Source: Syngnathus acus (Eukaryota; Chordata; Actinopteri; Syngnathiformes; Syngnathidae). From it: a DNA stretch of 64,000 bases. Where the stretch lies: NCBI RefSeq assembly GCF_901709675.1, contig NC_051101.1, forward strand, positions 8,698,501-8,762,500, written 5' to 3'. Positions 40,506 through 51,375 of the stretch are shown piece by piece; the stretch's first letter is position 1, and every line of letters starts with the position of its first letter. Position numbers and translations under genes: made by a program. A model generated the notes under the pieces. It was not told the DNA's origin. It worked only from the letters and a program-made list of their open reading frames with translations, and made no database searches.

Positions 40506-43424
40506 GTTATTAAGAAGAAGCAATCATGTGCCAAGTATCTTAAAAGCTGACGCAACATTGAGACTCCCTCTGCAGAAGGAGAGAAAGTTATTAGCATGAG
40601 ACACTTCTCATCCTGTCCTATCCTAAAGGGAGAATGCAGAATAAATGAAAGAATATCTACTTTCCCTCCGTCCTTCTTTACCAGCTTCAATATTAGCCAT
40701 ATGGTTTTAACCTTCAAAATACTGTGTTAAAAAATATTGGGGATAATACAACATCAAATGCTTGGTCTAGTTTAAAAAGTCATTGTTTCAAAAAAAATTC
40801 TCTTATCTTTGTCATGTTCCTTTCAAAACTAAAACGGATGATATGCTCACTGAGCTATTCAATATACTAGATTAAATGAGTCCTTAAAGCACCGAAACTA
40901 AACTCCAACTCAATCCCTAGACAAAATGCAAAATCTGACTTGGTATTCAAATGTACTCGGACTTTTGCAATACACCAGGGTGAAAGGTCTCCATTTTATC
41001 TCCAATCCTATATTACCAGTAACTTGGGCTCTAAGGGCTTCAACCCACAATTGAGATTCAGCTGAAAAAAGGCTGGAACCCTGTGGGGTGTCTTAAAAGC
41101 AACCATCCATCTGAGACTGAACGGATAAAAGCCTGTAGTTGTTTGTGACTGCTGTTTTGAAAAGCCTTATAAAAGCCACAGCCACAACGTGACAGCCTGT
41201 GATTATGCAGCCATTCATTTCACCAAATATTCATGTACACACACATGCTAAGCATAACACAAAAACACATGGATGCAGTACTATACCAGTTTGTGTGGGA
41301 TATGACGTCCCTTAATTTGGAAACAGACTAAGATTTCTGGCAGTGCATTTGACATCTTAAAATGTAAGGTAATTCATATTTAATTCATATTATCAATTTT
41401 TTAACAAAATATTAAATTTTAACAAACAAAATGTAAAAGCCCAGGTTTAATAACTGCCTGGATGGTTTAGATTCTCATCTGTTGCCACCCTAGGATCCAC
41501 ATTTCATTTATTGTTACATTGTCACCACCAACATTTACGAACGTTAAGATCAATAGAAAACATCTTTTGTTTAAAAATAGCCTCTGGCACCGCATGCGTA
41601 TGATATGTTTTCCAAAGGTGTTACCTATCACTCAGTATAACTTCTGCTAGCCAGAGGCTGAGCTGCACTTTATTTGCTCATGGTGTAAATTATAATGAGG
41701 AAGCTACACCTCCTGTCGCTTACTTAATTACGTTCAAGGAGGAAACTTGTTACGTCTTTGTACCGAAGCAGAAACATCAAACGATGATGTTTTTTTAAAA
41801 GCTGTCCGCAACCCACCCTAAATGGATCGCGACTCTCTTTTGGGTCCTGATGCTGACGATTGTGATGCTTAAAGTCGAACACCGGTTCGCATTTTGTACT
41901 GATCATTTTTTAAGGATCCAGTGTTCGTCAAATGTGCTGTTTTAGCCAGAAAAGTGGCTCATGTGATTCTGAGGTAACTGTGTCATACTCGCTTTTGAAC
42001 AATTGTTCAATATTAATATGAATACTTGTTTATTCGATAGCATTGAAAGCAAGACATCCAAATACCAAACTGTTTGATTGCTGAAGCCCAAATGGTTTGT
42101 TTTTGTGGCTATTCAAGTTGGTTCGATGACCGAAAACTTTTAAACACTTATGTTTTAAATTCAACACATTTGAAATATAATTGTGATAAAAATGCAGTGG
42201 AAAAAATACTCTATTTAGTATTGTATGAAAACATGTTGATCATCAAGGAAAATTAAATCTGATGCTTTTGTGTGGAAGATTCCTGTACCCTTTCTAAAGT
42301 TATAGCTTAAAAATGAAAGAGAACCAAATTGATGTAGTAAGACTGTTAATAAACTGAATGTCCTCTGACTTGACATTCCATTGCAGAAAGTCTATAAAAC
42401 TTTTCAGTGCCTCTGGAAAATGAGAGGAACTAATACCTGGCCATTCAAAGCCAATGGAGCTGATAAAAGTCAAGTCCATTAGGAAAAGGGATTTAAACAT
42501 TATTAGCCTTCCATCACATTGGCGTCATCCCTTCTGATGTCTGCTTTGCTTATCTACTACTTTTCCAGACTTGAAAAAGAGAACGTAGTATACTCAGTAA
42601 ACGCCGCTGCCCATTCGTTACGTGCAAGGAACAAAGCCTCCAGGTTTCAAGGTCTTTACAACATAAATCAGAAATCTGACATGGCTGATTTTGGTCACCA
42701 TTGAGAAGAATGCTTGTTGTGCCCACTCATGTCATTGACAGTGTGGTTTACTGATTGATTGAACTGTTTTTTGTTTTTTTTAAATAATGACAACCAAAGA
42801 AAACGAACAACAAAACAGACAAGATTAAGCTCAAACTAAATAAAAATTAAGTCAAATTGTATTGCATTGCCCTTGACCTTTGTGTGGTCATTGGTGTCCT
42901 GAAGTTAGCTCAATGGTATCGGAACTCAGAAATACACTTTTTACGTCCCATCAATGGTCTGCCCATCTTGCTCTTTCTCTGTGGGGAGTTTTGTTTGTGT
43001 CTACCCTGAAATGTAGGCTAATGCCCTCCAGAACTGACAGATTTAATGCCAATCCCTGGGTTGTACCAAAACCAGCCCTTAAGCAGCATTTTTGTCTGTG
43101 CGCGCAAGCGTTTGTGTCTAGTCAACGACAAATGTACGTCTTGTCGATGGGAATCAGTGGACACAGATTTTAAAAAACTGCCCAGAGTAAAAGAGGAAAA
43201 AAATATAAAGGTCACTCCGGATTTCAGACTACATGACACGTTAACGGCCTCACACTTTTTAGGTTATTTATAAACGACAAAGCAGAAACAATGTCTTCAT
43301 TGTACCTAACCACAACGTACCAAAACTTTTTCAACAAATAATATGACCTAATAAAACCTGTACAATTGTACATCTGAAATTTATACTCGACTGTCACTGC
43401 AGAATACATACAGTAGGCTCACCC

Positions 43425-43590
43425 TACTGCCCTGACAATCGGCCGGTTGCTTTGACTGTGTGCCCAACATCAGTGGGCAATTTACTAATGAGCAGATGTG
43501 GCTAAGAGCTCTATGATGCATATTCACCACTCTTAACTCTATGAAGCAAAAATGGCATGCATGCTCTTTCACTGGGTAATTAAATCAGGA
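43425..43590. promoter_or_regulatory. Candidate conserved non-coding element
   Basis: This intronic stretch is free of simple repeats and dense in words typical of deeply conserved enhancers: GACAATCGG, GGGCAATTTACTAATGAG, ATGATGCATATTCA, CATGCATGC and GGGTAATTAAATC. Both strands contain stops, so it is not an exon. The call is from base composition and motif texture only. Confidence 0.3.
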
Positions 43591-44801
43591 AATAAAAAAA
43601 TAAATAAAAAAAAGATTGCTTTTAACTATGCAAAATATAAATTATTCAATAGCATTTGAAGAAATAAAGCCTTCTTCAAGTAGATCTTCAATTAGCTCTT
43701 TTGGTCGTATCATATTTTACACCAATGTGATACCGGTTATCATTTTAAAATGTTTTAGAAGGATGCAGACTCCGATTAGGAGAGAAACATCACTGATAAA
43801 ATATAACATATTGACCTGATCAAAAGGGAACTATGATAGGTATGAAATATGCATTCGTTTATGGATGTTTATTTACTTGATGAATGTCAAATGGTGTTGT
43901 CCTTACTTTTTTATATTTCTGTAGAAGACAATGTGTAAAAAATATCATTTAAGTAAGCAAAATAATACAAGATAAATTCATGTTAGGGAATAATTTTAAA
44001 AAGCCCAAATTGTCAAAAGTAATAGGGTTTATGTACAAAGAAACTTTGTCCAGCAACATATTTAACAACTGAGGGCAAAAAGAGTTTAAAGTTTGACGTC
44101 TGCAAAAGCAACGTTGCCAAGAAAGCGTTTCTAGAGGCCATAGTAATTACTTGCAGCACCAGAGCAAACATCTGGCTAAATACACAATATAAGCAAAGCA
44201 TATACAATTTGGACACATTCCAAGGGTTCATTCTGTGTGTTGTGTGTCCCTTTTCAATTAAAAGGAATGTTCCTCCCCCCCCCCTCACTCACTCTCTCAT
44301 GGTTGCTTTATGAATATTAAAATGATAATGAAATGAATTTCAATATAACAGGGGATTGGTGTATTTTAAAAACTGCTGTACAGAACTCTGAATTTGGTAC
44401 TAATTCATGAGGCAAACATTCTCTTGATCATAAAAATTATTGTGGAGACAGCCAAGTGAAAAATTCAACATGCAAAAAAAAAAAATGCAAGCACAAACAG
44501 TGCTGTTTAATTACATGCCGGTGAGCAACAGCTTCCGTAACTCAATCAGAGTCAATGATATGAAAGGTGTTTGACATCAAATAAACTATTAATTTTAGCA
44601 TTTTAAAACATGCATACATACATCCCATTATCCTTCCTAATTGACTTGTTAGCATTCCTCAGTTGCTAGATTACCAGTTTATACAACAAAGTGAGTACTT
44701 AAGGGGAAAGTTGTAGTGTACATTTGGGTATGATTTTGACCAATAAACAATAAGATGACACCTACAATGTGGTTGAAGATTTAAGATGAAAATATTTAAG
44801 T

Positions 44802-45332
44802 GGCAGCATAGTGAGTTTGTGGTTAGTGCGTCAACCTCACAGCCAGGCAATCCAGGTTTGAATCTCAATCAACCAGTAGCAATAATTTTGGTGCAATTGG
44901 ATGTAGAGAAAAGTTCTTAAACTCTTGAACTAATTACTCAGGGGGTTGTTCAAAATCTGATGAACCTTCTCATGTCCCTGCTTGTGAACAACCGAGCCAC
45001 ATTGATGATCCCTTTACCCCCAATCATGACACTTGTCTTTGTAGTGTATTCATCTGAATACAGGTTGAAAGATATTTGCAAACCATTGCGTTATGTTTTT
45101 TTTATTGACATTTTACACGACGTTCTAAATTCATTGGAATTGGGGTTTGTAGAAATCCATGCATGTTAAGCTCCTTGGCGATTTTAAATTTCCCCTGGTG
45201 TGAATTAGTTTGTAATTAACAAGGTGTCTGTTCGGTCTGTACCGTGCCTTTTGCCTAATGGGAGCTGGGATGGGAGCCAGCTCACGCAGAAAGCACACAG
45301 CGTAAGCGGAATATACAGTGGATTGATGGATG
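44802..45332 (+). mobile_element. Split tRNA-like-headed fish repeat with an inserted DNA element
   Basis: The left part (44802-44868) reads ggcagcatagtgagtttgtg, then gttagtgcgtcaacctcaca and ggtttgaatctc. It resembles the common fish repeat whose head has tRNA-type A- and B-box words. The right part (45183-45332) resembles the same repeat's tail, with 'ttgcctaatgggagctggga' and a 'gtggattgatggatg' ending. Between them lies a stretch related to another DNA-transposon family (44990-45152). The arrangement suggests insertion of the second element into an older copy of the first. Identities are from memory. Confidence 0.55.
44990..45152 (+). mobile_element. Non-autonomous DNA-transposon fragment (TTCATTGGAATTGGGGTT end)
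   Basis: The stretch ends in 'acgttctaaattcattggaa' followed by 'ttggggtttgta' and contains 'tttgtagtgtattcatctga'. I know these as parts of a very abundant teleost element whose consensus includes 'caacttcattggaattggg'. A second, oppositely oriented fragment lies at 46217-46312. No transposase coding is present. Confidence 0.6.
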
Positions 45333-46006
45333 AACAACGTACACAAGTCATATCCCCATCTGCTCACATTCTCTCAAAGACTCACCCTCCAAAACATTCA
45401 CATCCATACTTGGCACGGAAGACTGCTGAGCCCCAGTTCTCCAGAAGTAATAAAAATGTATTTACACTCTGCCTCTCTTAACCATAACAGAGGGGTCTGA
45501 AATCCCTTTAAGTTTTCACTAAAATCCATGAAAATATAGCCAGTACTATGCACGGGAATCTATAGCAATCTCATGATTCAATAGGAATTCAGGAAGCTAC
45601 CGTTCGATGCGATTTAATTAACCATCATTGAGGAATCTCAAGAAGTAGTTCATTCTCTTAGTGTACATATCTGACGTACTCTAACCTTTACAACACTGTA
45701 GGTGAATGCTTACAAATGCATGGAGCGCAATTTTACCTTTAATCTCAAACAAGGATCAACAGGCTTGACTGCAGGCTTTAAACTTGTAACAAAAACATCA
45801 AACACTCTTGTTAAAAAAATAATAAGGAAAAAAGAGGACATTAATCTTGAAACTGGACAAATCTTTGTTTGTGAGAGTTAAGATCTCATGGTTTTCGTAC
45901 CAGGAGGCGCACGCACGCATCGTGGTCAGGAGTGTGACTGAGTGCAATGCAGTGCAAGGGGATCTGTCATCTTGCATATTATTTCTTACAGTCATGAAAA
46001 GATTAA

Positions 46007-46008
<2 letters not shown>

Positions 46009-46037
<29 letters not shown>
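46009..46037 (+). repeat. 29-base G homopolymer
   Basis: An uninterrupted run of 29 G on the plus strand (poly-C in the CDKAL1 transcript). It is unusually long for a genomic G run. Open frames through it encode only Gly or Pro repeats. Confidence 0.97.
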
Positions 46038-46038
<1 letters not shown>

Positions 46039-46216
46039 TCTGATACTGTACCTCCTGCAAGCATCAAGTGCTGTAATAAAAGGCAGACACACACACTCTA
46101 TTCTTTCTGTGTCTATGTGCTTCTAAAGTCAATGGTAAAAAAATGAACAAAAAACATGTGACTCATTATTTTAGATTCCAGGACAAACAAAAAAAATCTA
46201 AAGAAATGCATGTGTT

Positions 46217-46312
46217 CTACAAACCCCCCTTGAAAAAAATAGAATCCAATGATTTGCAAACCCCTTTCTGCCTATATTTAATTGAGAACACTAAAGAGAC
46301 AAGCTCAAACTC
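46217..46312 (-). mobile_element. Second copy of the TTCATTGGAATTGGGG-type DNA element, opposite orientation
   Basis: It contains 'tacaaacccc', 'aatccaatgatttgcaaa' and 'tatatttaattgagaacact' followed by aaagagacaag. These are words of the same teleost element as at 44990-45152, in the reverse direction. The copy is short and diverged. Confidence 0.55.
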
Positions 46313-46569
46313 ATTAGCTGTTTTTCTCAGAAAGAGATTGAGTCACTAATTATTAAACCTGTAACCAAGAAACCAGCATTTTACTTATAAAAAGGCTCTG
46401 AATTTCCAGCGTATAAACATTTTACACAAAAGGTTCAAATCGACAATAATCGTTCAGTGTAAAAAAAAAAGTGATTTATGCAATAATGCACTTAATTATA
46501 CCTACACTCACTTTACACGTGTTGATTTTTCTGGGAGGGCTAAGAACAATTTAATTCCAAAATTGTTAC

Positions 46570-46780
46570 AAACCCAGTGAATCATCGTTTGCTCTCACGG
46601 CACAACAAGCACATCCGCTGGGTGTGGGTGTGCCCCCGATGAAAGAAAATTAATCAAAATGCAAAACAGTTTCTAGCTTAATTTGACGGCGTTTATGCAA
46701 ATGTACATCCCTTTCTCTAATTTTCCGCTCGTGTGTGTAATATGCATTGAAATAGCCGTTTAACAGTTCTGACAAATGTT
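46570..46780. promoter_or_regulatory. Candidate regulatory element next to a CDKAL1 exon
   Basis: The segment lies about 100-300 bp beyond the donor of the exon at 46883. It has TTAATCAAAATGCAAAAC, the perfect octamer ATGCAAAT (46695-46702), CTCTAATTTTCC and several CpGs. The combination resembles an enhancer, but there is no test of conservation. Confidence 0.3.
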
Positions 46781-46882
46781 ACGGCCAGGTGGGCTGATTG
46801 TAGACCAAAATTTACAAGTACCGGTAATTAAAAAGTTTAAAATGGAAAAGGTTGGTGAGAAAAGTAATAGGGAATTCAGTAC

Positions 46883-46967
46883 TTGATTGAGTTTCTGAAG
46901 TGGTCTTCTGCAGGATTTTTGACAGTGCAGCTGTTCAGAAGCCACAAATCTGCTTCGGCTGGGTCAT
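46883..46967 (-). CDS. CDKAL1: CDKAL1 internal exon, MTTase domain, second cluster cysteine
   Basis: This 85-bp exon encodes 27 full codons, beginning [15 protein letters not shown] and ending EDHFRNSI, with split codons at both ends: AT completing an Asn, and AA opening a Lys. It closely matches human CDKAL1 around residues 97-124. The Cys in LLNSCTV is, by family knowledge, one of three cysteines of the N-terminal methylthiotransferase domain that bind the auxiliary [4Fe-4S] cluster. On the minus strand the acceptor is a pyrimidine run ending TCTCAG just above 46967, and the donor is CAA followed by GTACTG below 46883. The next exon in transcription order, at 29945, supplies the A that completes Lys. 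The exon before it, expected to carry the first cluster cysteine, was not found up to 64000. No internal stop is present. Confidence 0.95.
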
Positions 46968-47237
46968 CTGAGAAAAAGAGAAAAAAAAACAAGATTTCAT
47001 TGTTCACACATTATTTAGTTAGGTTATGATGAAATATTTAAAAAAAAAAAATAGACATTCCACATTATGCAGACACTTTGGTCCTGCGCCATTCTAGTCT
47101 ATGGAGAAAGGTAAGGCCTTGGATGTGTGACTTCCCACTATTTTTATGAAAGTTGTTTTTTTCCTCAATAGTTTCCTTTTTTTTTTCCAGAACATCAACT
47201 GAAACTCATGCATTAAGGAAGACACTACTATCTGAAT

Positions 47238-47897
47238 CAGTGGTTCTTAACCTGGGTTCGATCGAACCCTAGGGGTCCAGTGAGTCGGTCTCAGGGGTTC
47301 GGCAGAGCCTCCACTGCGGAGGGCCGAACACACCTGAATGTCGTGTAAATTCGTGATAACACATATCCGAACTGGTTTTGCAAAGGCAAGAGCAGAAGTC
47401 ACTGATTTGCTGGTATCTCATTTGTTGTAAGTTCATGCAAGATTGAAAAAAAAAAACATTAACACAACTGAAACCAGGCTAGGTACAGCTCCTACATCAT
47501 AACATGCTTTGACAACAGAAACCATAACAGCCAATCATGAGTTCCAAAGTTTGCCATTCAGTTTTCTTGATCAGTATGGCAAAGTTACTTGCAATGACTC
47601 AGCATGTAAGTATGCTTATCCTTCAACAACTCTATGAAGCGCTGTGATTAGGAAATCCCTGGAAAGTTGGATTTGCATAACATTTGCATAGGTATAGGGG
47701 TGTAGCCAATGGCAAAGGAGTGATTTGCTCAGTTTTTGCATATCATGGCCATCAGGCAATTATGTGAAGTGTTGTTACTGCAGATGTACGCAAAAAACTG
47801 TTGACTTATCTGATGAAGAAAACCCCTTAGGGTTAAGACAAGCATCCTGAAATTTGTGAGCATGTCTGTACTTTAAAAACTTGGTTGAGAATTATTG
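47238..47897 (+). mobile_element. hAT-like non-autonomous transposon, about 660 bp
   Basis: The left end reads CAGTGGTTCTTAACCTGGGT, continues TCGATCGAACCCTAGGGGT, and later has GGTCTCAGGGGTTCGGCAGA. I recognise this as the terminus of a widespread hAT (Charlie/Zaphod-like) family. The right end, read on the minus strand, is CAATAATTCTCAACCAAGTT. It matches the left end at about 14 of 21 positions, most differences being transitions expected from decay. No 8-bp target duplication is evident and no transposase is encoded. It carries a tandem octamer pair at 47671-47689. Confidence 0.7.
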
Positions 47898-48489
47898 AAC
47901 AAAGAGGACCTGGAGAGATCAAGTGATATGAATGGTAGTATGAGCTATGATATGAAACTACATTATTGAACCTGTATTATTTTTGGTCTTCAGTTTACTA
48001 CAATTTAGACAGCTATCGGTTTTATTTTGTACTATTAATTTATTACAAATAATCCCAATTCAGAGTGAGTTGTCGGTGTATTATAATGATAAATTATGTT
48101 TTGTACAGTGACAACAAAAGATTAAAAATGTTATGTATCACAAGAACTAGTGGTATCAGTTACATAGTATCGGTGAGCACGCAGGAGTTATACTTGCAGC
48201 CTGTGTATATACACGGCAATAACATAAATCACAACTTAATTCCATTTGGACCCAAAGATGAACTCTTTGATTTATATTGTAATATATGGGAAATATTACA
48301 TCTGACCCCAACAGCTGACCCCCTCAAAGAAATTGAGTATTTCAGTAAAAGAGAGATTGCAGTTGAACCCAGGCAGTGAAAATAACATGACCTTTCCCTG
48401 TGTGTCCATGTGCTTTGACTCTGTGTTTGTATGAGAGTTATTCATACAGTGTACGTCTGTGTGTTATTCACAAATGTGACCTGTGCGCG

Positions 48490-48509
48490 TGTATGTGTGT
48501 GTGTGTGTC
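48490..48509. repeat. Short (TG)n tract
   Basis: A 20-bp TG-rich tract preceded by interrupted GTGCGCGTG sequence. Confidence 0.85.
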
Positions 48510-50640
48510 TGCACCATGTACCCAAGGTCATAACACATTTCAATCACACACTCACTATGGAGATTAGGAGAAAGGGTCAGTGTTAGGGGTGAATTTGTGA
48601 AAGCGACATACAGATTGGTGGACAAAAAGCTGGGGTTAAAAGCCAGTGCATTCATTCAGAGAGCAAAATAACTAACAAATATGTAAACAACACGATGCCA
48701 CAAGTGAGCAAGTAGTTACCATCCAAATACAAGCCAAGAAAAACGAAAAATGGACTAGTGCATTCTGTGCTGTAAATCTGTTATTGATTTACCCACAGGT
48801 GTGTGAAGCACCCCGCAGAGGTAGAGATGAGGCTCAGCTGGAGTGTCAGAGAGCACCAATGCACACACCAAAAAACACATCTAACAAACTGGCAATAAGA
48901 TAATTTCCCAAAACTCCAAGTATGCGAATGTGCACAGCATACAAACAGGAAGTGTAAACTGAGTGATTTGCTCTCATTAAGTAGACAGCTGTTGCTATCG
49001 GTAAAATATCATCTGTTTTTTTTCTAAAAGTAACTAAGAAAGTATTCTATGTTGTTTAACTGTGTCAAAACATCTTCTAAGACTTCAGCACGTCTGGCAC
49101 ACCAAACGGTCTTGTCTGAAGTGTGAAACAATAGAATGATGCTGCTTATGAGCACTATGCAGTTCCCATGGGGATTATTCTATACAACCTTCTTGGGTTT
49201 TCAGACCGTCCAGGGAAGTTGAGAGTAGTCAGATCTTATAAAGTGATGTTAGAAAGAGATCTCTGGAGATTCGACTTTCAGAGTACGAGGCCCTTTGATA
49301 CAGACTTCTTTAATTGCCACTCTTGATTATGGATCCATATCATGTACTATAACCCAGGTTTCTTTATCAACTCAATTCATACGCTTCCTTGCAGACGTGT
49401 AGACCTACTTTACAAAGTTGTTTACATTTTTTTCTTTTGTGGCTCCAATAGGGCCAAGAACCTAAATTACAAAATTAAAACATGAATAGATGTTCCAAAA
49501 TCTTGCAGGCAAAATGCATGTCCTGTATTGTTAGTCAACTGTGCTAATTTGTCTGTATTCCTGAAGACCTAACGTATGTAAATGCCAAAAGGTGAGTTTC
49601 ATAAATAACTACCATTTGTGTTAAGTGCTCGTGCACTTATTTGTTTGCACACATGATGCCACATCATTTTAAGCTAGAATGCTAATTAATACTATCCGTA
49701 AACCTCATGTGAAGATGGTTTGTGCTGAGTAACGTACCCACTACAGTTTATGTAACATGTACTCATGATTGCATACATGCGAGATGCATGGCATCAATGC
49801 TTTAGAATCCTCTTAGTTCTAAATGGGTTTTTTTTGTGGCCGCCATATCCAATTACAATTCTGTTTTCACTTATCTACAGATTTTGTCAGTCACTATCGC
49901 CTGCAAATAGTGGGTGTCCACTCATAAGCTATAACTCAATTTTCAAAAACATTAATTTGTCTGTTTAGTTATATAGACTTGCAGTATTTCTATTTTTAAA
50001 CAGCCAAAATGTCTAGAAGAGCTACAGAATTTAATTCTGTGCACCACTGGCAATTCTGACGACTGTACCGGACTTAACTGCTATATATTTCTGATTTCCC
50101 TAAGCTTTCTGCTCCAGAAACACTAATCTGTGTTTTTTGGTCCGTGTAATGTTTCCATTTCAGCAGAACAGATCCAAACGGCCCGAGAGTTTGTCTAGCC
50201 AATATTTTGGCGCACAGCGGGGTTCGAATGATAGCGTTCACACTTGATCGAACAAACCATACACTGAGAAATAGCACCAGAGTTCATTTTATCCAAAACA
50301 AACCTGTCAAGTGTGAAAATGTTTTGCTTGAATTTAGTATAAATTTGATGAGATATTACTTTTGCAGGGGGCTGTGAGAGAGAGAACATCAAATGGTTTT
50401 GGGGGAGCCTTACTTCATGTTTTACTTGTTGCAAGATGTTAAATATGTGATGCTCATCTTATGCAATTATGGAAATACAGCATATCTTCTAAGGAGCAAC
50501 TTAAAAGAGCTAAAAGCCACCATGATGAGACGAAAACACCACAAGTATAACAACACAGTATCTCTGACTCCCTTTGAAGCATTTACCTCTGGTAGACAAC
50601 ATTGAAAGGTAAAGGCCACTGCCAAAACCCCGTGGTGCGT

Positions 50641-50658
50641 GCGTGTGTGTGTGTGTGT
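50641..50658. repeat. Short (TG)n tract
   Basis: An 18-bp GTGT tract inside a longer TG/CA-rich area (50630-50830) that also has CA-rich words. The long frames here come from this composition. Confidence 0.85.
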
Positions 50659-51204
50659 CCACGCACACATGCAAATGTATGCTCGAGAGACACAGAAGAT
50701 GCAGACAGCGGCCAGCCTGGGGCTCAATACAATGCTCGTGAGCTTCACACACACATACTGTATCATGACCCAGTTTTCCACCCGATCCCCCACACATTGC
50801 CTCACGCACGCGCACACCAACACATTTGTGTTGTCATTTCTGTCTTGTTCCCTCCCATCCTTTCCATCCCATATCTCAATGCTGGCCTCCCGGCACGGCC
50901 CCTCTTATCTACTATCTTCACACACAAGGCAACACACACACACGACACAGAGAGGACATGCTGACCTTGGGATGCAATGCCATAGAGGGTTATAGGAACC
51001 AGCATGCTGGTGCAAAGGGTAGCTTTGGGGTGAATAGACACACTTGACTGAGCTAACAAGGCCTGTCTGGCCTTATTGGCTAACCAGACTGCTGGATGCC
51101 AGGATGGCTCAGTGGACAGGTGCACTGAAAGGCAGTGTGGGGGAGTGACCGCAGTGCTCTGCATCAAGACGACTTGGTGACTTTTACTCAAATATAAATG
51201 GTTC

Positions 51205-51375
51205 TTGGATGGTAAATGAGCATTTGCTTGTATCAAGCTTTCCCACCTTCAGGGCACTCAAAGCGCTTTAACGCTCTCCTCATTCACCTACGAATGGCGT
51301 GGCATTAGGAGCAACTGCGGGCTCAATATATTGCTCAAGGACATTGACATGATCACAGGGGGTCAGGATTGAACC
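51205..51375 (+). mobile_element. Interspersed fish repeat fragment (GGCACTCAAAGCGCTTTA type)
   Basis: It contains 'ttgcttgtatcaagctttcc', 'agggcactcaaagcgcttta', 'attaggagcaactgcgggct', 'ttgctcaaggacattgacat' and 'gggtcaggattgaacct'. I recognise these as successive parts of a common fish interspersed repeat. The copy stops abruptly at the boundary of the MITE at 51376, which appears to have inserted into it. Confidence 0.65.

Larger units (their letters stand above)
29946..46882 (-). other. CDKAL1: CDKAL1 intron between exons at 46883 and 29945
   Basis: This is the longest complete intron, 16.9 kb. It contains an (AAAAT)n stretch (30673-30699), a (TG)n tract (32011-32033), short tandem duplications at 39756-39789 and 40457-40505, a 10-base C run (44275-44284), a split repeat composite (44802-45332), a 29-base G homopolymer (46009-46037) and a second fish-type DNA-transposon fragment (46217-46312). 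Octamers sit at 30658-30665 and 46695-46702. A homeodomain-rich stretch near 43425-43590 is a candidate conserved element. The longest open frame (38724-39200, plus) matches nothing I recognise. Confidence 0.8.
13337..46967 (-). other. CDKAL1: CDKAL1 gene body (five internal exons, partial gene)
   Basis: This is the span of the only recognisable protein-coding gene, transcribed right to left. Five exons at 46883-46967, 29849-29945, 27125-27173, 23198-23318 and 13337-13440 translate, in order and with compatible intron phases (1, 2, 0, 1, 2, 1), into one continuous stretch of CDKAL1. Family knowledge: CDKAL1 is a radical-SAM methylthiotransferase that converts t6A to ms2t6A at position 37 of tRNA-Lys(UUU); the protein is anchored to the ER by a C-terminal tail. 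Exons before residue ~97 (first MTTase cysteine) and after residue ~247 (rest of the radical-SAM barrel, TRAM domain, membrane anchor) are not found here and should lie outside the window on the right and left. The introns (9.8, 3.8, 2.7 and 16.9 kb) are far shorter than the human ones. No frameshift or stop was seen in the exons, so the gene appears intact. Confidence 0.95.

Noticed and set aside
50510-51236. Overlapping long frames of 100-144 codons on both strands
   Set aside because: They arise from CA/TG-rich sequence and the interspersed repeat that follows; Cys-Val and His-Thr runs show repeat origin.
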